A stretch of 64,000 nucleotides of DNA from positions 62,001-126,000 of the forward strand of contig CALLQI010000012.1 in the NCBI GenBank assembly GCA_938014885.1, read 5' to 3'. The DNA comes from an uncultured bacterium. GTDB lineage: Bacteria > Planctomycetota > UBA8742 > UBA2392. The notes beneath the pieces are model-generated. The model was not told the origin of the DNA, searched no databases, and saw only the letters and a program-made list of their open reading frames with translations. Below, piece after piece: positions 46,029 through 54,588 of the stretch; position 1 is the stretch's first letter; each line of letters begins with the position of its first letter. The position numbers and the translations under genes are program-made.

Positions 46029-47144
46029 CTACATAGGCTTGTTGCCGGGCGCGAGTCTGCGGGACAGCCCCAGCAGTGCAAGCGAGGCAATCAGCAGGGC
46101 AAACCAGCGCAGGCCAACGGGTGCCGCGTCCTGGCCGACGGCGCAACCGCCACCGCCGCCATCCGAATCGCCGCCGCCGCCACCACCACCGCCGCCTCCA
46201 CCACCACCACCACCACCGCCGCCGATGCTGCTGAAGTTCACTTCGCCGCTGGTGACGCCAGAGCGGAAGTCAACTTCAACGTTAGCTGACGCCACGTTGA
46301 CGGTTGCCGTGGAGGTGCCGCTGAAGGCGCCGCCCGTGCAGGTCACAGTCCAAGACCCTGCGGTTACGTCCAGTACGTACATGCCGCCGACGGTCGTGGT
46401 GGTGTTGACGGTGGATGGGCCGGTGGCGCTGATGCCCACGCCCGCGATGCCTTCGCCAAGGTCATAGCGGTTGTTGCCGTTTGTGTCGCTGTAGACGACG
46501 CCGACGATACGAACCGGGTCCGTGCCCGTGCGTTCAGCCGTGTGGATCGTCCAGTACGCGCCGGAGTTCCAGCTTCCGCCGCCGCTTGGGGGCGGCACGC
46601 TGTTTGTTGGCGCGTTGCCGGTTGCGTAGCCGGTGCCAATCTCGCGGTGCGTTTGCCAGAACGGTTCCATCGCCAGCAGATGTATCCGGTGGCCCGGCGG
46701 GTTTACGCCCGCGTCAATGATCAGCGAACGCAGCGCATCCGGCCCCGCATAACTGGTGCTGCCGCCCGTGCTGTAAGTGCAGGCCAGCGACTCGATGTTG
46801 TTACCGTTGCTGGGGTAGGGAAGCGGGTAGCCCGCGTTGATCGCCATGCTGTTCGGCTGGCCGAGGCCCGGGCTGGTGTGCGCGAAGTAGCTGTTGGCGG
46901 CCATGTCGTCGCTGTGCACGCGGGCGGACTCGCACAGGTCCAGGTTCAGGGCCAAGGGCGGCTGTGCGGCCACACCGTTCAGGATGCCGCCGAGGCTGTT
47001 GGCGCTGTCGTAGGCCTGCGGGTTGGCGCGGGCACGGTTCAGCTCATAGATGAACGCGACTTCGGCGGCGGTGGGTTGCGCATACAGCGGCACAGCACAA
47101 GTCGCAACTACACCGGCAAGCAACAGCGGCTTCAGCAGCTTCAT
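46029..47144 (-). CDS. CAP-domain secreted protein with a Gly-rich C-terminal sorting tail
   Basis: A 371-residue exported protein. Signal peptide (about 1-18), a CAP/SCP-like domain (about 22-210; ELNRARANP, ARVHSDDMAANSYF), a beta-sandwich domain (about 215-300; GVVYSDTNGNNRYDLGEG), then a run of about 18 Gly, GGGGGCAVG and a final hydrophobic span with Arg (LIASLALLGLSRR). This tail looks like bacterial C-terminal sorting signals such as JDVT-CTERM/GlyGly-CTERM. An AGGAG ribosome site precedes ATG 47144. A surface-exposed role is likely; the enzyme, if any, is unknown. Confidence 0.85.
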   Translation of the reverse strand: MKLLKPLLLAGVVATCAVPLYAQPTAAEVAFIYELNRARANPQAYDSANSLGGILNGVAAQPPLALNLDLCESARVHSDDMAANSYFAHTSPGLGQPNSMAINAGYPLPYPSNGNNIESLACTYSTGGSTSYAGPDALRSLIIDAGVNPPGHRIHLLAMEPFWQTHREIGTGYATGNAPTNSVPPPSGGGSWNSGAYWTIHTAERTGTDPVRIVGVVYSDTNGNNRYDLGEGIAGVGISATGPSTVNTTTTVGGMYVLDVTAGSWTVTCTGGAFSGTSTATVNVASANVEVDFRSGVTSGEVNFSSIGGGGGGGGGGGGGGGGGGDSDGGGGGCAVGQDAAPVGLRWFALLIASLALLGLSRRLAPGNKPM

Positions 47145-47214
47145 GGAAGACTCCTGTGGCACCGGCCGGGATTGTACCCGGAATCACGGCCGCGCTAAAG
47201 CGCATTCGGCGCGG

Positions 47215-48117
47215 TCACTTGCCCGCAGCGCGCCGCAGCTCATCCAGTACATGGCCCGGCACCCTGAAACCGCCGCCCTCGCCGTGCCCGAGCGTGGTGT
47301 CCGGCTTCGTGCGGCCGCCGTGGTAATCACTGCCGCCGGTGATGATCAGTCCCAGCCGGTTGGCGATGTCGGTCAGGCCGCGCGTCCAGGTATCGTCGTG
47401 GTCGGGGTAGATGACTTCGATACCCAGCAGGCCGTGGACCTTCATTTCGCGCAGGTAGGCTTCCGTGGCTTCAAGGCTGCCGCGATTCAGCCAGTAGGGG
47501 TGCGCGAGCACCGGTACCGCATGGTGCTTGCGCACGAAGGCCAGTGCTTCTTCCGGCCCGAAGGTATCTTTCTCGAAGTATGCCGGGCCGTCGTTGTCGA
47601 TGTACTTGTCGAAGGCTTCCTGCCGCGTCTGCACATACCCCTTGCGCACCATCAGCGCGGCGATGTGAGGCCGGCCGATCACGGCCTCACCGGCTTCGGC
47701 GGCAAGTTCGTCGTAGGTCAAGGGCATGCCAAGGTCCGTCAGCGCCTGCAGGATTTTGCGGTTGCGTGCTTCGCGGTTTGCGGCGATTTCACGCAGTCGG
47801 GCGTCGAAAGCCTCATCGTCGGGGTCAAAGAAGTAGGCCAGCAGGTGGAAGGTGCCATTGCTGAGCTTGACGCTGATTTCGCATCCCGGCACCACTTCCA
47901 CGCCAAGCTTCCGGCCCAGTTCCATGGCCGGTTTTACGCCGCGTGTTGTGTCGTGGTCGGTCAGCGCAATCGCGCGCAGGCCAAGGCTTGCGGCCCAGCG
48001 CACTAGAAACTCGGGCGGTCGTTCGCCGTCGCTGAACGTCGAGTGCATGTGCAGGTCAATGCAGCCACGCAGGTCAGCGGCGGGCGGGCCTTTCAGGCTG
48101 GACGGCGCGGGAAACAT
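47215..48117 (-). CDS. PHP-domain phosphoesterase
   Basis: A 300-residue metal-dependent phosphoesterase of the PHP superfamily. Metal ligands are in DLHMHSTFSDG, ALTDHD, GCEIS, LAHPYW and GSDYHGG. The pattern resembles YciV/TrpH-type RNase AM-like enzymes that degrade short oligonucleotides 5' to 3'. The start ATG 48117 is 23 bases from the stop of the CDF gene, which suggests one transcription unit. Confidence 0.88.
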   Translation of the reverse strand: MFPAPSSLKGPPAADLRGCIDLHMHSTFSDGERPPEFLVRWAASLGLRAIALTDHDTTRGVKPAMELGRKLGVEVVPGCEISVKLSNGTFHLLAYFFDPDDEAFDARLREIAANREARNRKILQALTDLGMPLTYDELAAEAGEAVIGRPHIAALMVRKGYVQTRQEAFDKYIDNDGPAYFEKDTFGPEEALAFVRKHHAVPVLAHPYWLNRGSLEATEAYLREMKVHGLLGIEVIYPDHDDTWTRGLTDIANRLGLIITGGSDYHGGRTKPDTTLGHGEGGGFRVPGHVLDELRRAAGK

Positions 48118-48139
48118 AGGCGCAGCATAGCTTGCGGCG

Positions 48140-49003
48140 TTACTCAATGTCGATGTGGACACTGGCGTGGGCGACGTCAATTTCAGTTTCCAGAGCCTCG
48201 CGCACTTCTTCGCCGATGTCGTGGGCCTGCTTCACGGAAAGTGTCGGCGGCACCAGGATGTGCACGTGCACGTGCAACTGTGTGCCCATGTACTGCGCGC
48301 GCAGGTCGTGGGCACCCAGCACGCCGGGTACGGCGGCGGCTATGTCGCGCAGCGCGGTTTGCCTCGCTTCGGGCGGGGCCTCACCCATCAGCAGCCGGAT
48401 GTTGGCCCGTGCCAGCGAGATACCCGACCACATGATCCAGGCCGAAAGCGGCAGGGCCAGCCACGCATCCAGCTCGGGCCAGCCGTAAACGGCGGCAAAG
48501 TAGCCACCTACGGCCACACCGCACACCAGCACGTCATTGCGGGCATCGACGGCCAGGGCCTTCAGCGCGGGCTGGATGCCGTTGCTTGTTAGCTTTCTGG
48601 CAAGCATGAAGACGAAACCCTTGAACACGATTTTCGCGCCAAAGGCAGCCACCAGGATCAGGTCCGGCTTCACGAACTCGCTGGTCGCGAGCGCGGCAAT
48701 GGCATTGCGGCCGACTTCCACAGCCAGCACGCCGGCCATGACCGCAGTGATCAGCCCGCCGATCGGCTCAGCCCGGGTGTGGCCGAACGGGTGGTCTTCG
48801 TCGCGGGGCCGGGCCCCGATCACGACGGTGAGCGCCAGTACCGTGGCCGTGAACACGTCCATGAAACTGTCGGCGGCCTGGGCCAGCGCAAGCTGGCTGT
48901 CAAACCACCACCAGCCGAGAAACAGCGCGACGATCAGCGTCGCGCTGCCCAAAACGGTGAACACGGTAAGCAACCGCGCGGCATTCATGGAAGTCGAAGC
49001 CAT
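48140..49003 (-). CDS. Cation diffusion facilitator (probable Mn/Fe exporter)
   Basis: A 287-residue member of the CDF family with about six membrane spans and a C-terminal cytoplasmic metal-sensing domain with HVHVHI. The TM2 site is DSFMD (DxxxD) and the TM5 site is DARND (DxxxD) instead of the HxxxD typical of zinc exporters; this DxxxD/DxxxD pair is typical of Mn- or Fe-type CDFs. HPFGHTRAE matches the family loop. Metal specificity remains inference. ATG 49003; ATG 48988 is also possible. Confidence 0.85.
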   Translation of the reverse strand: MASTSMNAARLLTVFTVLGSATLIVALFLGWWWFDSQLALAQAADSFMDVFTATVLALTVVIGARPRDEDHPFGHTRAEPIGGLITAVMAGVLAVEVGRNAIAALATSEFVKPDLILVAAFGAKIVFKGFVFMLARKLTSNGIQPALKALAVDARNDVLVCGVAVGGYFAAVYGWPELDAWLALPLSAWIMWSGISLARANIRLLMGEAPPEARQTALRDIAAAVPGVLGAHDLRAQYMGTQLHVHVHILVPPTLSVKQAHDIGEEVREALETEIDVAHASVHIDIE

Positions 49004-49025
49004 TGCTGTTTGTTGTGCCAGTGAT

Positions 49026-49115
49026 GGGCTGCAGCGCAGCCCCAAGCCCAATCATGCGGCCCAGTTGCAAAGTTGCAATGTCGCGGCCGGGTGACGCGAA
49101 GCCGGGTGACGCAAA
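49026..49115. repeat. Hairpin and tandem 15-bp repeat in a divergent gap
   Basis: In the 239-bp gap between the CDF gene and the hydrolase-like gene, a perfect hairpin GGGCTGC/GCAGCCC (49026-49032, 49036-49042, loop AGC) is followed by two adjacent 15-bp units (49086-49100 and 49101-49115) that both begin GCCGGGTGACGC and end GAA or AAA. GTTGCAA also occurs twice at about 49064-49078. A CATAAT -10-like word stands at 49165-49170, without a good -35. Confidence 0.5.
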
Positions 49116-49242
49116 GCTGCTGCCAGTGTTTTTGCGGTGCGCCGTATTGTCTCGGATCGTACTTCATAATAGGTAAGATGCTTCACCTGACAGCAGATTG
49201 GCCCCTGGGCGACCGGACCCCCTTCCGGCACGGGAGTTTGAC

Positions 49243-50910
49243 ATGAAGGTGTGGACAAAGTTACTGACGGGCGCGGCACTGGCTGCCACTGTGGCGGTAT
49301 TCGCCGTGCCGGGCGAAGCCGATGTGAAGAAAGAACTCAGCGCCTTCAAGGCCGTCTGGGGCGACAAGAAAAAGTCAACCCGCGAGAAGTTTGAGGCCGT
49401 ACAGGCCCTGCCCACGGGCGACGAGGGGCTCGCGGCCACGTACATCGAGATTCTTGAGACCGATGTGTGGCAGTACCGCGCCGATGTCGCACTGAACCGC
49501 ATCGTGCAGGAAAACAATGAGGCGCTGCTGGCCGAGCTGTCGAAGTTCCTGTTCGATGAAAAGAAGGCACCCAAGCAGCCCTCAGCGGCCGAGCACCTGG
49601 TGCTGGCGCTGTATAACAACCAGAACTTCGCCAACGCCGCCAACTGGGCGAAGCTGGGCGACATCGTGAACAACGAAAAGATGCCCAGCAAGGTCAAGCG
49701 CCGCGCGATCCGTGAGCTTGGCCGTTGGCGCGGTGCCGAAGAAGTGCCGGCGGTGCAGACCCAGATGAAGGCCAACGCCGGCCTGCTGATTTCGCTGCTT
49801 AAGGCCAACCTTGCCAACAAGAAGGCCGACCGCATTGAGCGCTTCCTGCTGATTGACTCGCTTGAAAGCCTGACCAGCGAAGAGCACGAAGAGAGCATCG
49901 AGAACTGGGAGTACTGGTACAACAGCGTCAAGGACGCCGCCGACAAGCCCCTGACACCGCGCAAGGCGCAGGCGTTCAAAGACAACCTGGGCGACATTGA
50001 GCTGGAAGGTCACAGCTTCGTGCGCAAGGGCGCGCGCAAGGCGGAGGGCATGGAGATCCTGATCCTGCCCGAGTTCGCCTGGTCTGAAGAATACTGGTAC
50101 CCGTACATCTTTGAGCTGAACAAGTTTGCCACGTGCACCTTCGTGGAACTGCCGGACGCCAGCCGCGTGAAGGGCCTGAAGCGCCCGACTGACCGCAGCG
50201 GCAACGCCGACCCCAACGCGTACTACTATCCGCTGGAGCAGCTGGTGGAGGCGTTTGAAGAACGCCGCAAGCTCAGCAAGCAGGAAAAAGTGGGCATCAT
50301 CGCGCACGGTGTGTCGGGCTGGATCGCACTTGAGTACTGCCGCCTGCACCCGGAAAGCGTCGCCTTTGCGATCATCATGAACACCTGGTCGGGGAACCAG
50401 AGCTTCGGCAAGGCGCGTAACCAGATGGAAGGCAACAAGGCCAAGGACGACGATTTCAAGTTCTATGGCGCCGGCCTGGTGTATGACCCGACGAACCGCC
50501 AGGGCTACAGCAGCTTCAATGACGACCAGAAGTTCCACTACCACACCGGCGAATTCAAGCGCATGCAGGCCGACCCGAAGTCCGTCGACAGCCTGATGTA
50601 CGGCGCAATTCGATCGTACCGCAAGCCCATTGCGGGCGGCCAGGCGCTGGTTCCTGAGTATGAATTCGAGAACCAGATGAAGAACAAGACCTTGAACGTG
50701 CCGGTGCTGTTCATCCACGGCGAAATGGACGGCATGTTCGTGCAGGACGACGTGAAGCTGTACCAGAAGGTCTTCAAGAACGGCATGTTCGAGACCTTCA
50801 AGGGAACCTCACGCACGCCGTGGGCCGAAGAACCGACGCTGTTCTATGAGAAGTTCAACACGCTCATGGAAAAGGCCGGCATCGTCGCCAAAGAGAAGGA
50901 CAAGAAGTAG
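49243..50910 (+). CDS. Secreted HEAT-like protein with a degenerate alpha/beta-hydrolase domain
   Basis: A 555-residue exported protein: signal peptide (about 1-26), a helical region (30-250) that ends in LTSEEHEES and NWEYWY (a W-x-x-W motif as in the two HEAT-vWA proteins), then an alpha/beta-hydrolase-like domain (about 265-545). The nucleophile elbow IAHGVSGWIAL has Gly356 where Ser is expected, and the terminal motif GTSRTPWAEEP has Arg524 where His is expected; the acid Asp496 (HGEMDGMF) is kept. It is probably non-catalytic. A strong terminator follows. Confidence 0.82.
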   Translation: MKVWTKLLTGAALAATVAVFAVPGEADVKKELSAFKAVWGDKKKSTREKFEAVQALPTGDEGLAATYIEILETDVWQYRADVALNRIVQENNEALLAELSKFLFDEKKAPKQPSAAEHLVLALYNNQNFANAANWAKLGDIVNNEKMPSKVKRRAIRELGRWRGAEEVPAVQTQMKANAGLLISLLKANLANKKADRIERFLLIDSLESLTSEEHEESIENWEYWYNSVKDAADKPLTPRKAQAFKDNLGDIELEGHSFVRKGARKAEGMEILILPEFAWSEEYWYPYIFELNKFATCTFVELPDASRVKGLKRPTDRSGNADPNAYYYPLEQLVEAFEERRKLSKQEKVGIIAHGVSGWIALEYCRLHPESVAFAIIMNTWSGNQSFGKARNQMEGNKAKDDDFKFYGAGLVYDPTNRQGYSSFNDDQKFHYHTGEFKRMQADPKSVDSLMYGAIRSYRKPIAGGQALVPEYEFENQMKNKTLNVPVLFIHGEMDGMFVQDDVKLYQKVFKNGMFETFKGTSRTPWAEEPTLFYEKFNTLMEKAGIVAKEKDKK

Positions 50911-50928
50911 CCGTCAAAGCAATCAAGC

Positions 50929-50956
50929 AACCGGGGCGCCACATGGCGCCCCGGTT
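50929..50956 (+). terminator. Terminator after the hydrolase-like gene
   Basis: A perfect 12-bp stem AACCGGGGCGCC/GGCGCCCCGGTT (50929-50940, 50945-50956), loop ACAT, then CATTATTGG. It starts 18 nt after the stop codon at 50910. Confidence 0.7.
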
Positions 50957-51008
50957 CATTATTGGGTTGGAACACTTGATGCTGCCTAAACATGCACGTG
51001 CAAGGGAT

Positions 51009-51162
51009 GAACGGCAACTGCAATCAGCCACCAGGTTCACGAAGCAGCACGAAGCATGACTACAGCGTGAAACCACGGGTTCACACGGGTGGACACATTG
51101 CGGCGGAGGTTGCTGTTCTTGGTGCGCCTTAGCGTACTTCGTGGACCACAGCAGTTGCTGTT
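51009..51162. repeat. Imperfect inverted repeat, copy B
   Basis: Left arm 51009-51054 begins GAACGGCAACTGC and carries CACGAAG twice (about 51038-51054). Right arm 51118-51162, read in reverse complement, begins AACAGCAACTGC and carries CCACGAAG and CACCAAG. The element fills the gap between two convergent genes (stops 50910 and 51174). Confidence 0.65.
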
Positions 51163-51173
51163 GGCTTTGCAAA

Positions 51174-52055
51174 CTAGGCCGCTTCGCTGATCTGGCGGCG
51201 CAGGGTCTTGTTGGCGTCCAGCATGGCCTGCAGGAAGCCGATACGGGCGTTGTCGCTTGTGCCGCCAGCTTTGACCACGCTGGCGATCCCGGCCTCTTGC
51301 GCCGGTGAGGCTGCCAGCCGGCCAGACAGGCTTTCCAGCTCGCGGGCCAGGCGCTTGATCCGCGCCTCGAGTTCGATGATGCGGCCGCTTTGGTCGTTCT
51401 CGGGGGCTGCCGTGTTGCGCAGGCGCTGGCTGTCGGTGATAGACAGTTTCAGCAGCGAGGCCTTCACTTCCTCGGCCTCCTGGGCGGCCTTGCGGCCGAT
51501 CTCAACCTGTTGCTGGACCAGCTCCGCCTGTGCGGCCTCAAGCGTGGCAATGCGGGCCTGCGCTTCGCGGGCCAGGTTGCGCTGCTCGGCCAGCAGGGTC
51601 AGTGCTTCGCTGAGGCTGACTTCGCTGTCGCGACGAGCAGTCAGCTTGCCCGTGAGGGCATACACGCTCTGGCGCAACTGCCGGCCCTCATCGCGGGCTG
51701 CGATCAGTTCATCGCGCAGCAGCAGTACCTTCTGGGTTGAGGCCGCCACACGGGCCTGCACGGCGGTTTCGCGACGATGGCGCGCGCGTTCGGCGGCAAG
51801 CATTTGCGCATCGACGCTAGCCTGTTGGCGTGCGGCCTGGGCCGCGCGTTCGGCGAACATGGCGCGCGCGTTAGCGAGCACAAACACGCCAAACGTAGTC
51901 ACCAGTGCCCCGGCCATCATTTCGGCCAGCAGGACGTAGCCGATCGCGCCGCCGTGGGCGCGGTTGGCGAGAAAGCCGGCCGTGAGCCCAAGCAGCGGTG
52001 CCAACGCAAAGCGGTGGGGGTCAGCGCGGCGCAGTTTCAGGAAAAGGTCGTCCAT
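51174..52055 (-). CDS. Membrane-anchored coiled-coil protein
   Basis: A 293-residue protein with two N-terminal hydrophobic spans (about 17-31 and 37-62) and a long coiled coil (about 65-250) rich in Ala, Gln, Glu and Arg; heptad-like runs include AERARHRRETAVQARVAAS and LEAAQAELVQQQVEIG. The C-terminus (about 250-293) is separate and helical. No family is recognised. It follows the RusA-like gene by 14 bp, so these two, and probably SUMF1, form one operon. Confidence 0.75.
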   Translation of the reverse strand: MDDLFLKLRRADPHRFALAPLLGLTAGFLANRAHGGAIGYVLLAEMMAGALVTTFGVFVLANARAMFAERAAQAARQQASVDAQMLAAERARHRRETAVQARVAASTQKVLLLRDELIAARDEGRQLRQSVYALTGKLTARRDSEVSLSEALTLLAEQRNLAREAQARIATLEAAQAELVQQQVEIGRKAAQEAEEVKASLLKLSITDSQRLRNTAAPENDQSGRIIELEARIKRLARELESLSGRLAASPAQEAGIASVVKAGGTSDNARIGFLQAMLDANKTLRRQISEAA

Positions 52056-52069
52056 GTTCAGGCTCCGGC

Positions 52070-52615
52070 TTACGCGGCGTCGCGGTTGGTATTGCGCTTC
52101 AGTTCAGTGATCAGCACCACAGTCTCTTCCGTGGTGCTGTCGTGCTTGTTCAGGACGACGCGAAAGATGCTGCTGTCATCGATGCCCAAGGCATCGCACA
52201 CGCAGTCTTCGAGGAACTTGACGCGATTGGTCAGGTCCACGCGGCGCACACCCTGCTTGGCCGTGAAGGCGCTCAGGTAAAGGTCTATGTGCAGCTCATA
52301 CACGCGCGAAGGGTCAAGGCTGCCGCGGATCATGGCTGCAATCAGGCGCCGGATGCGGCGTGCCTGCGTGGTCAGGACCCGCTTGATGATGCCGGTTTCA
52401 GGGTCGCGTACCGTGGTGAACAGCTTGTTCACGCTGGGGGGCAGGAAGGGCAGGCGCAGCTTGAACTCGGGTATAGGCTTGGCCTGTGGTTTCGCCTGCC
52501 AAGTGCGTCGGCGCGTCTGTGTCTTGGGCTGCTGCTTGCGCGCGCCGGCCAATGCGCGGAACTCGGCCGCGGAGATACGTGTAGGGCGCGAACGCACAGG
52601 ATCAGCCGAAGACAT
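52070..52615 (-). CDS. RusA-family Holliday junction resolvase-like protein
   Basis: A 181-residue protein. Residues about 50-181 match RusA: LPFLPPSVNKLF, then RRVDLTNRVKFLED with Asp127 and Lys133, then ALGIDDSSIFRV. RusA cuts Holliday junctions and normally uses DxDN; here the second Asp is Thr129. A basic N-terminal extension (1-45, RKQQPKTQTRRRTW) is unusual. RusA genes are usually phage-borne, but no prophage genes are near. GGAGG precedes the ATG. Confidence 0.85.
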   Translation of the reverse strand: MSSADPVRSRPTRISAAEFRALAGARKQQPKTQTRRRTWQAKPQAKPIPEFKLRLPFLPPSVNKLFTTVRDPETGIIKRVLTTQARRIRRLIAAMIRGSLDPSRVYELHIDLYLSAFTAKQGVRRVDLTNRVKFLEDCVCDALGIDDSSIFRVVLNKHDSTTEETVVLITELKRNTNRDAA

Positions 52616-52672
52616 GGTAGCCTCCGGGAAATCATCGGGTGTAGGCGCGCACTGCCTTTAGAGATTCGGGTA

Positions 52673-54166
52673 TTACTTGCGTTCGGCGGCCTTGAGGGCC
52701 TCTTCGGGCGTGAACACGATGCGGAAGCCAAGCGCGTGGTTGCCACGCGTGTAGGGGTCGGAGTAGCGGCGGAAGTAACCGCGGCACACCTGCGGGTCGT
52801 CGTCGTTGGTGCTGCCGCCGCGGATGGTGCGACGTGACTTGTCGCTGCCCCGGCTGAATGGGTTGGCTTCGGCCCATTCCGGGCGTTCCAGGTACACGTC
52901 GCGCACCCATTCGGCTGCGTTGCCGCACAGGTCGCGGTGACCAAACGGCCCGATGTCCTGGGTCATGGCCCCGACTTCCATCACGTCCCAGCGGTTGATG
53001 TTGGACATGGCTGAGCCCACACGCTCAATGCCGTCGCGTCCCATGAACTTGGCACCCCAGGGGATGTCCATGCCCCACGGGTAGTAGCGCGCGTCGGTGC
53101 CGCGTGCGGTTTTTTCCCATTGGGCTTCCGTGGGAAGCTTGCCGCCCAGGTAGTTGCAGAAGGCCTCAGCCTCAAACCACGACACGCCCACTACCGGCAT
53201 GGCCGGCGCGCGCATGTGGCTGGATGTGCTAAGGCTGATGCGGGCCGCAATCGGGCGCTCTTTGGCGCCATAGGCCCAGGCGATGACCTGATAGCTGTCG
53301 GTCGCGGGGGCGCTGGAAAGGTCCACCTGGCCCGCGTGATTGGTGGTGAAGTACAGGCCGGCATCTTTGACGCGCTGGTCGCGCGCCAGGTCTTCGGGCA
53401 GGACGTTTCTCCAACTGCCCGAGAACTCAAGCATCACGTTGCCGGTGTCAGAATCGTAGCGAAGGTAGTCTTTCCACGCGGCGCGGTTGGGCAGCACCAG
53501 GACGGGCACGTCCGACTGGCCAAGTACCAGCCCGGATTCACGTACTTCAAGGGTTACTTTGTTCTCGGGCGAGGCCAGTGCGCGCAGCCGGCCCGATTGT
53601 TCGATACGCTGCCAGCCGATGTAATACGAGCCGCCAAGCCCCAGGCTGTCGAGCGCATATTCGGCACCTTCCTGCGACCAGTACTGCGGCTTGCTGTAGC
53701 CGCCATCCAGGATGAAGGTGTAGTACTGCGAGTTGGTGACCTCGGTGGTGGAAACGTAACAGTCGTCCACCCAGATCTCGCGCTGGGGCATGTTGGCCTG
53801 CACCTGGTCATTCTCGCCCATTTTGAAAATGCCTTGGGGCACCAGGCGCAGCTCAAGCTCAATCGGGCTGCCGGCGACGGTGCGCGTGATGCGGATTCGT
53901 TCGGGCAGCGGGGTGTCCCACTTGCGGCGGTACTTTGCTTCGTCGGGGCGTGTCAGGCCGCCCGGGCCGGGTGTTTCGTCGGTTTTGGGGTCAGGGGCCG
54001 TGTTGTTGAAGGGGCGCGGGTCGCCGCCCGGGGTGTCAAAGGACTGCGAAATCATGCTGCGCAGGCCACCCAGGTCAAAGCGGAACACGGCCAACGCGAT
54101 GATCGCGATGATGATGACAACAGCTACGGCAATCAGTGAACCTGTTCCGCGGTTGCTATCAGCCAT
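52673..54166 (-). CDS. Membrane-anchored SUMF1/formylglycine-like protein
   Basis: A 497-residue protein: one N-terminal membrane span (about 9-32), a Pro-rich linker, then a SUMF1 (FGE-sulfatase) domain with GIFKMGEND, VTNSQYYTFI, VSWFEAEAFCNYLGGKLPTEAQWEKTARG, GNAAEWVRD and RGGSTNDDDPQVCRGYFR. Active formylglycine-generating enzymes have two close Cys near the end; here only the second remains (VCRGYFR), so sulfatase activation is unlikely. An insert (about 190-330) splits the domain. Likely extracytoplasmic, role unknown. ATG 54166. Confidence 0.85.
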   Translation of the reverse strand: MADSNRGTGSLIAVAVVIIIAIIALAVFRFDLGGLRSMISQSFDTPGGDPRPFNNTAPDPKTDETPGPGGLTRPDEAKYRRKWDTPLPERIRITRTVAGSPIELELRLVPQGIFKMGENDQVQANMPQREIWVDDCYVSTTEVTNSQYYTFILDGGYSKPQYWSQEGAEYALDSLGLGGSYYIGWQRIEQSGRLRALASPENKVTLEVRESGLVLGQSDVPVLVLPNRAAWKDYLRYDSDTGNVMLEFSGSWRNVLPEDLARDQRVKDAGLYFTTNHAGQVDLSSAPATDSYQVIAWAYGAKERPIAARISLSTSSHMRAPAMPVVGVSWFEAEAFCNYLGGKLPTEAQWEKTARGTDARYYPWGMDIPWGAKFMGRDGIERVGSAMSNINRWDVMEVGAMTQDIGPFGHRDLCGNAAEWVRDVYLERPEWAEANPFSRGSDKSRRTIRGGSTNDDDPQVCRGYFRRYSDPYTRGNHALGFRIVFTPEEALKAAERK

Positions 54167-54306
54167 GTGCCCGGCATCCTCAGTTGCAATCATACGAATC
54201 TCCGCACCGGAAGCACCCGGCGATCACCGAAACGGGTGGTGTCCCCAACCAGTCTGTGCAAAGCCTGTGCCCAACCGACGCAGGCCGTCGCAGCGGCTGA
54301 CACGAA

Positions 54307-54463
54307 GAGCGGCAACTGCGGTAATCCACGAAGTTCATGAAGAACAGACTCGGGTGTGACCGCCAAGCGCGCCAAGATGCGCCAATAACTGCCTTGGCGG
54401 TCTGCTGCAACGGCAGTTCTCTGTGCCATCCGTGAAATCTGTGGACTGGCCGTAGTTGCCGTT
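54307..54463. repeat. Imperfect inverted repeat, copy C
   Basis: Left arm 54307-54343 has GCGGCAACTGCGG and CCACGAAG; right arm 54419-54463, read in reverse complement, has AACGGCAACTACGG and TCCACAGA. Inside, ACCGCCAAG (54359-54367) pairs with CTTGGCGGT (54393-54401) around further CGCCAA words. The full 422-bp gap (54167-54588) also has GTGGTTCCAACGCGGTTGC at about 54487-54507, a possible extra half-copy, and ends in a terminator. Confidence 0.6.
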
Positions 54464-54541
54464 CAAACAGAGTTACCCGTGTGCACCTGTGGTTCCAACG
54501 CGGTTGCTCTTGCGGTGCGCCTTCTGCGGCCGCGCAAACGA

Positions 54542-54570
54542 AAAGGCGGGGCGAATTTCGCCCCGCCTTT
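54542..54570 (-). terminator. Terminator of the GspF-like gene
   Basis: A perfect 13-bp stem AAAGGCGGGGCGA/TCGCCCCGCCTTT (54542-54554, 54558-54570). On the minus strand it is followed by TTCGTTTG. It lies 19 bases after the stop of the minus-strand gene at 54589. Confidence 0.8.
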
Positions 54571-54588
54571 GTTCTTGGAAGTCCTAGT

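Noticed and set aside
45091..46467. A 458-codon plus-strand frame with a poly-proline stretch
   Set aside because: The proline run is the reverse strand of the poly-Gly tail of the CAP protein, and the frame crosses two minus-strand genes.
49165..49170. CATAAT as a promoter for the hydrolase-like gene
   Set aside because: No -35 word at 15-19 bp; the nearest TTGTCT is only 12 bp away, so it was not listed as a promoter.
52673..54166. Active formylglycine-generating enzyme
   Set aside because: One of the two active-site Cys residues is missing and no sulfatase gene is in the window.
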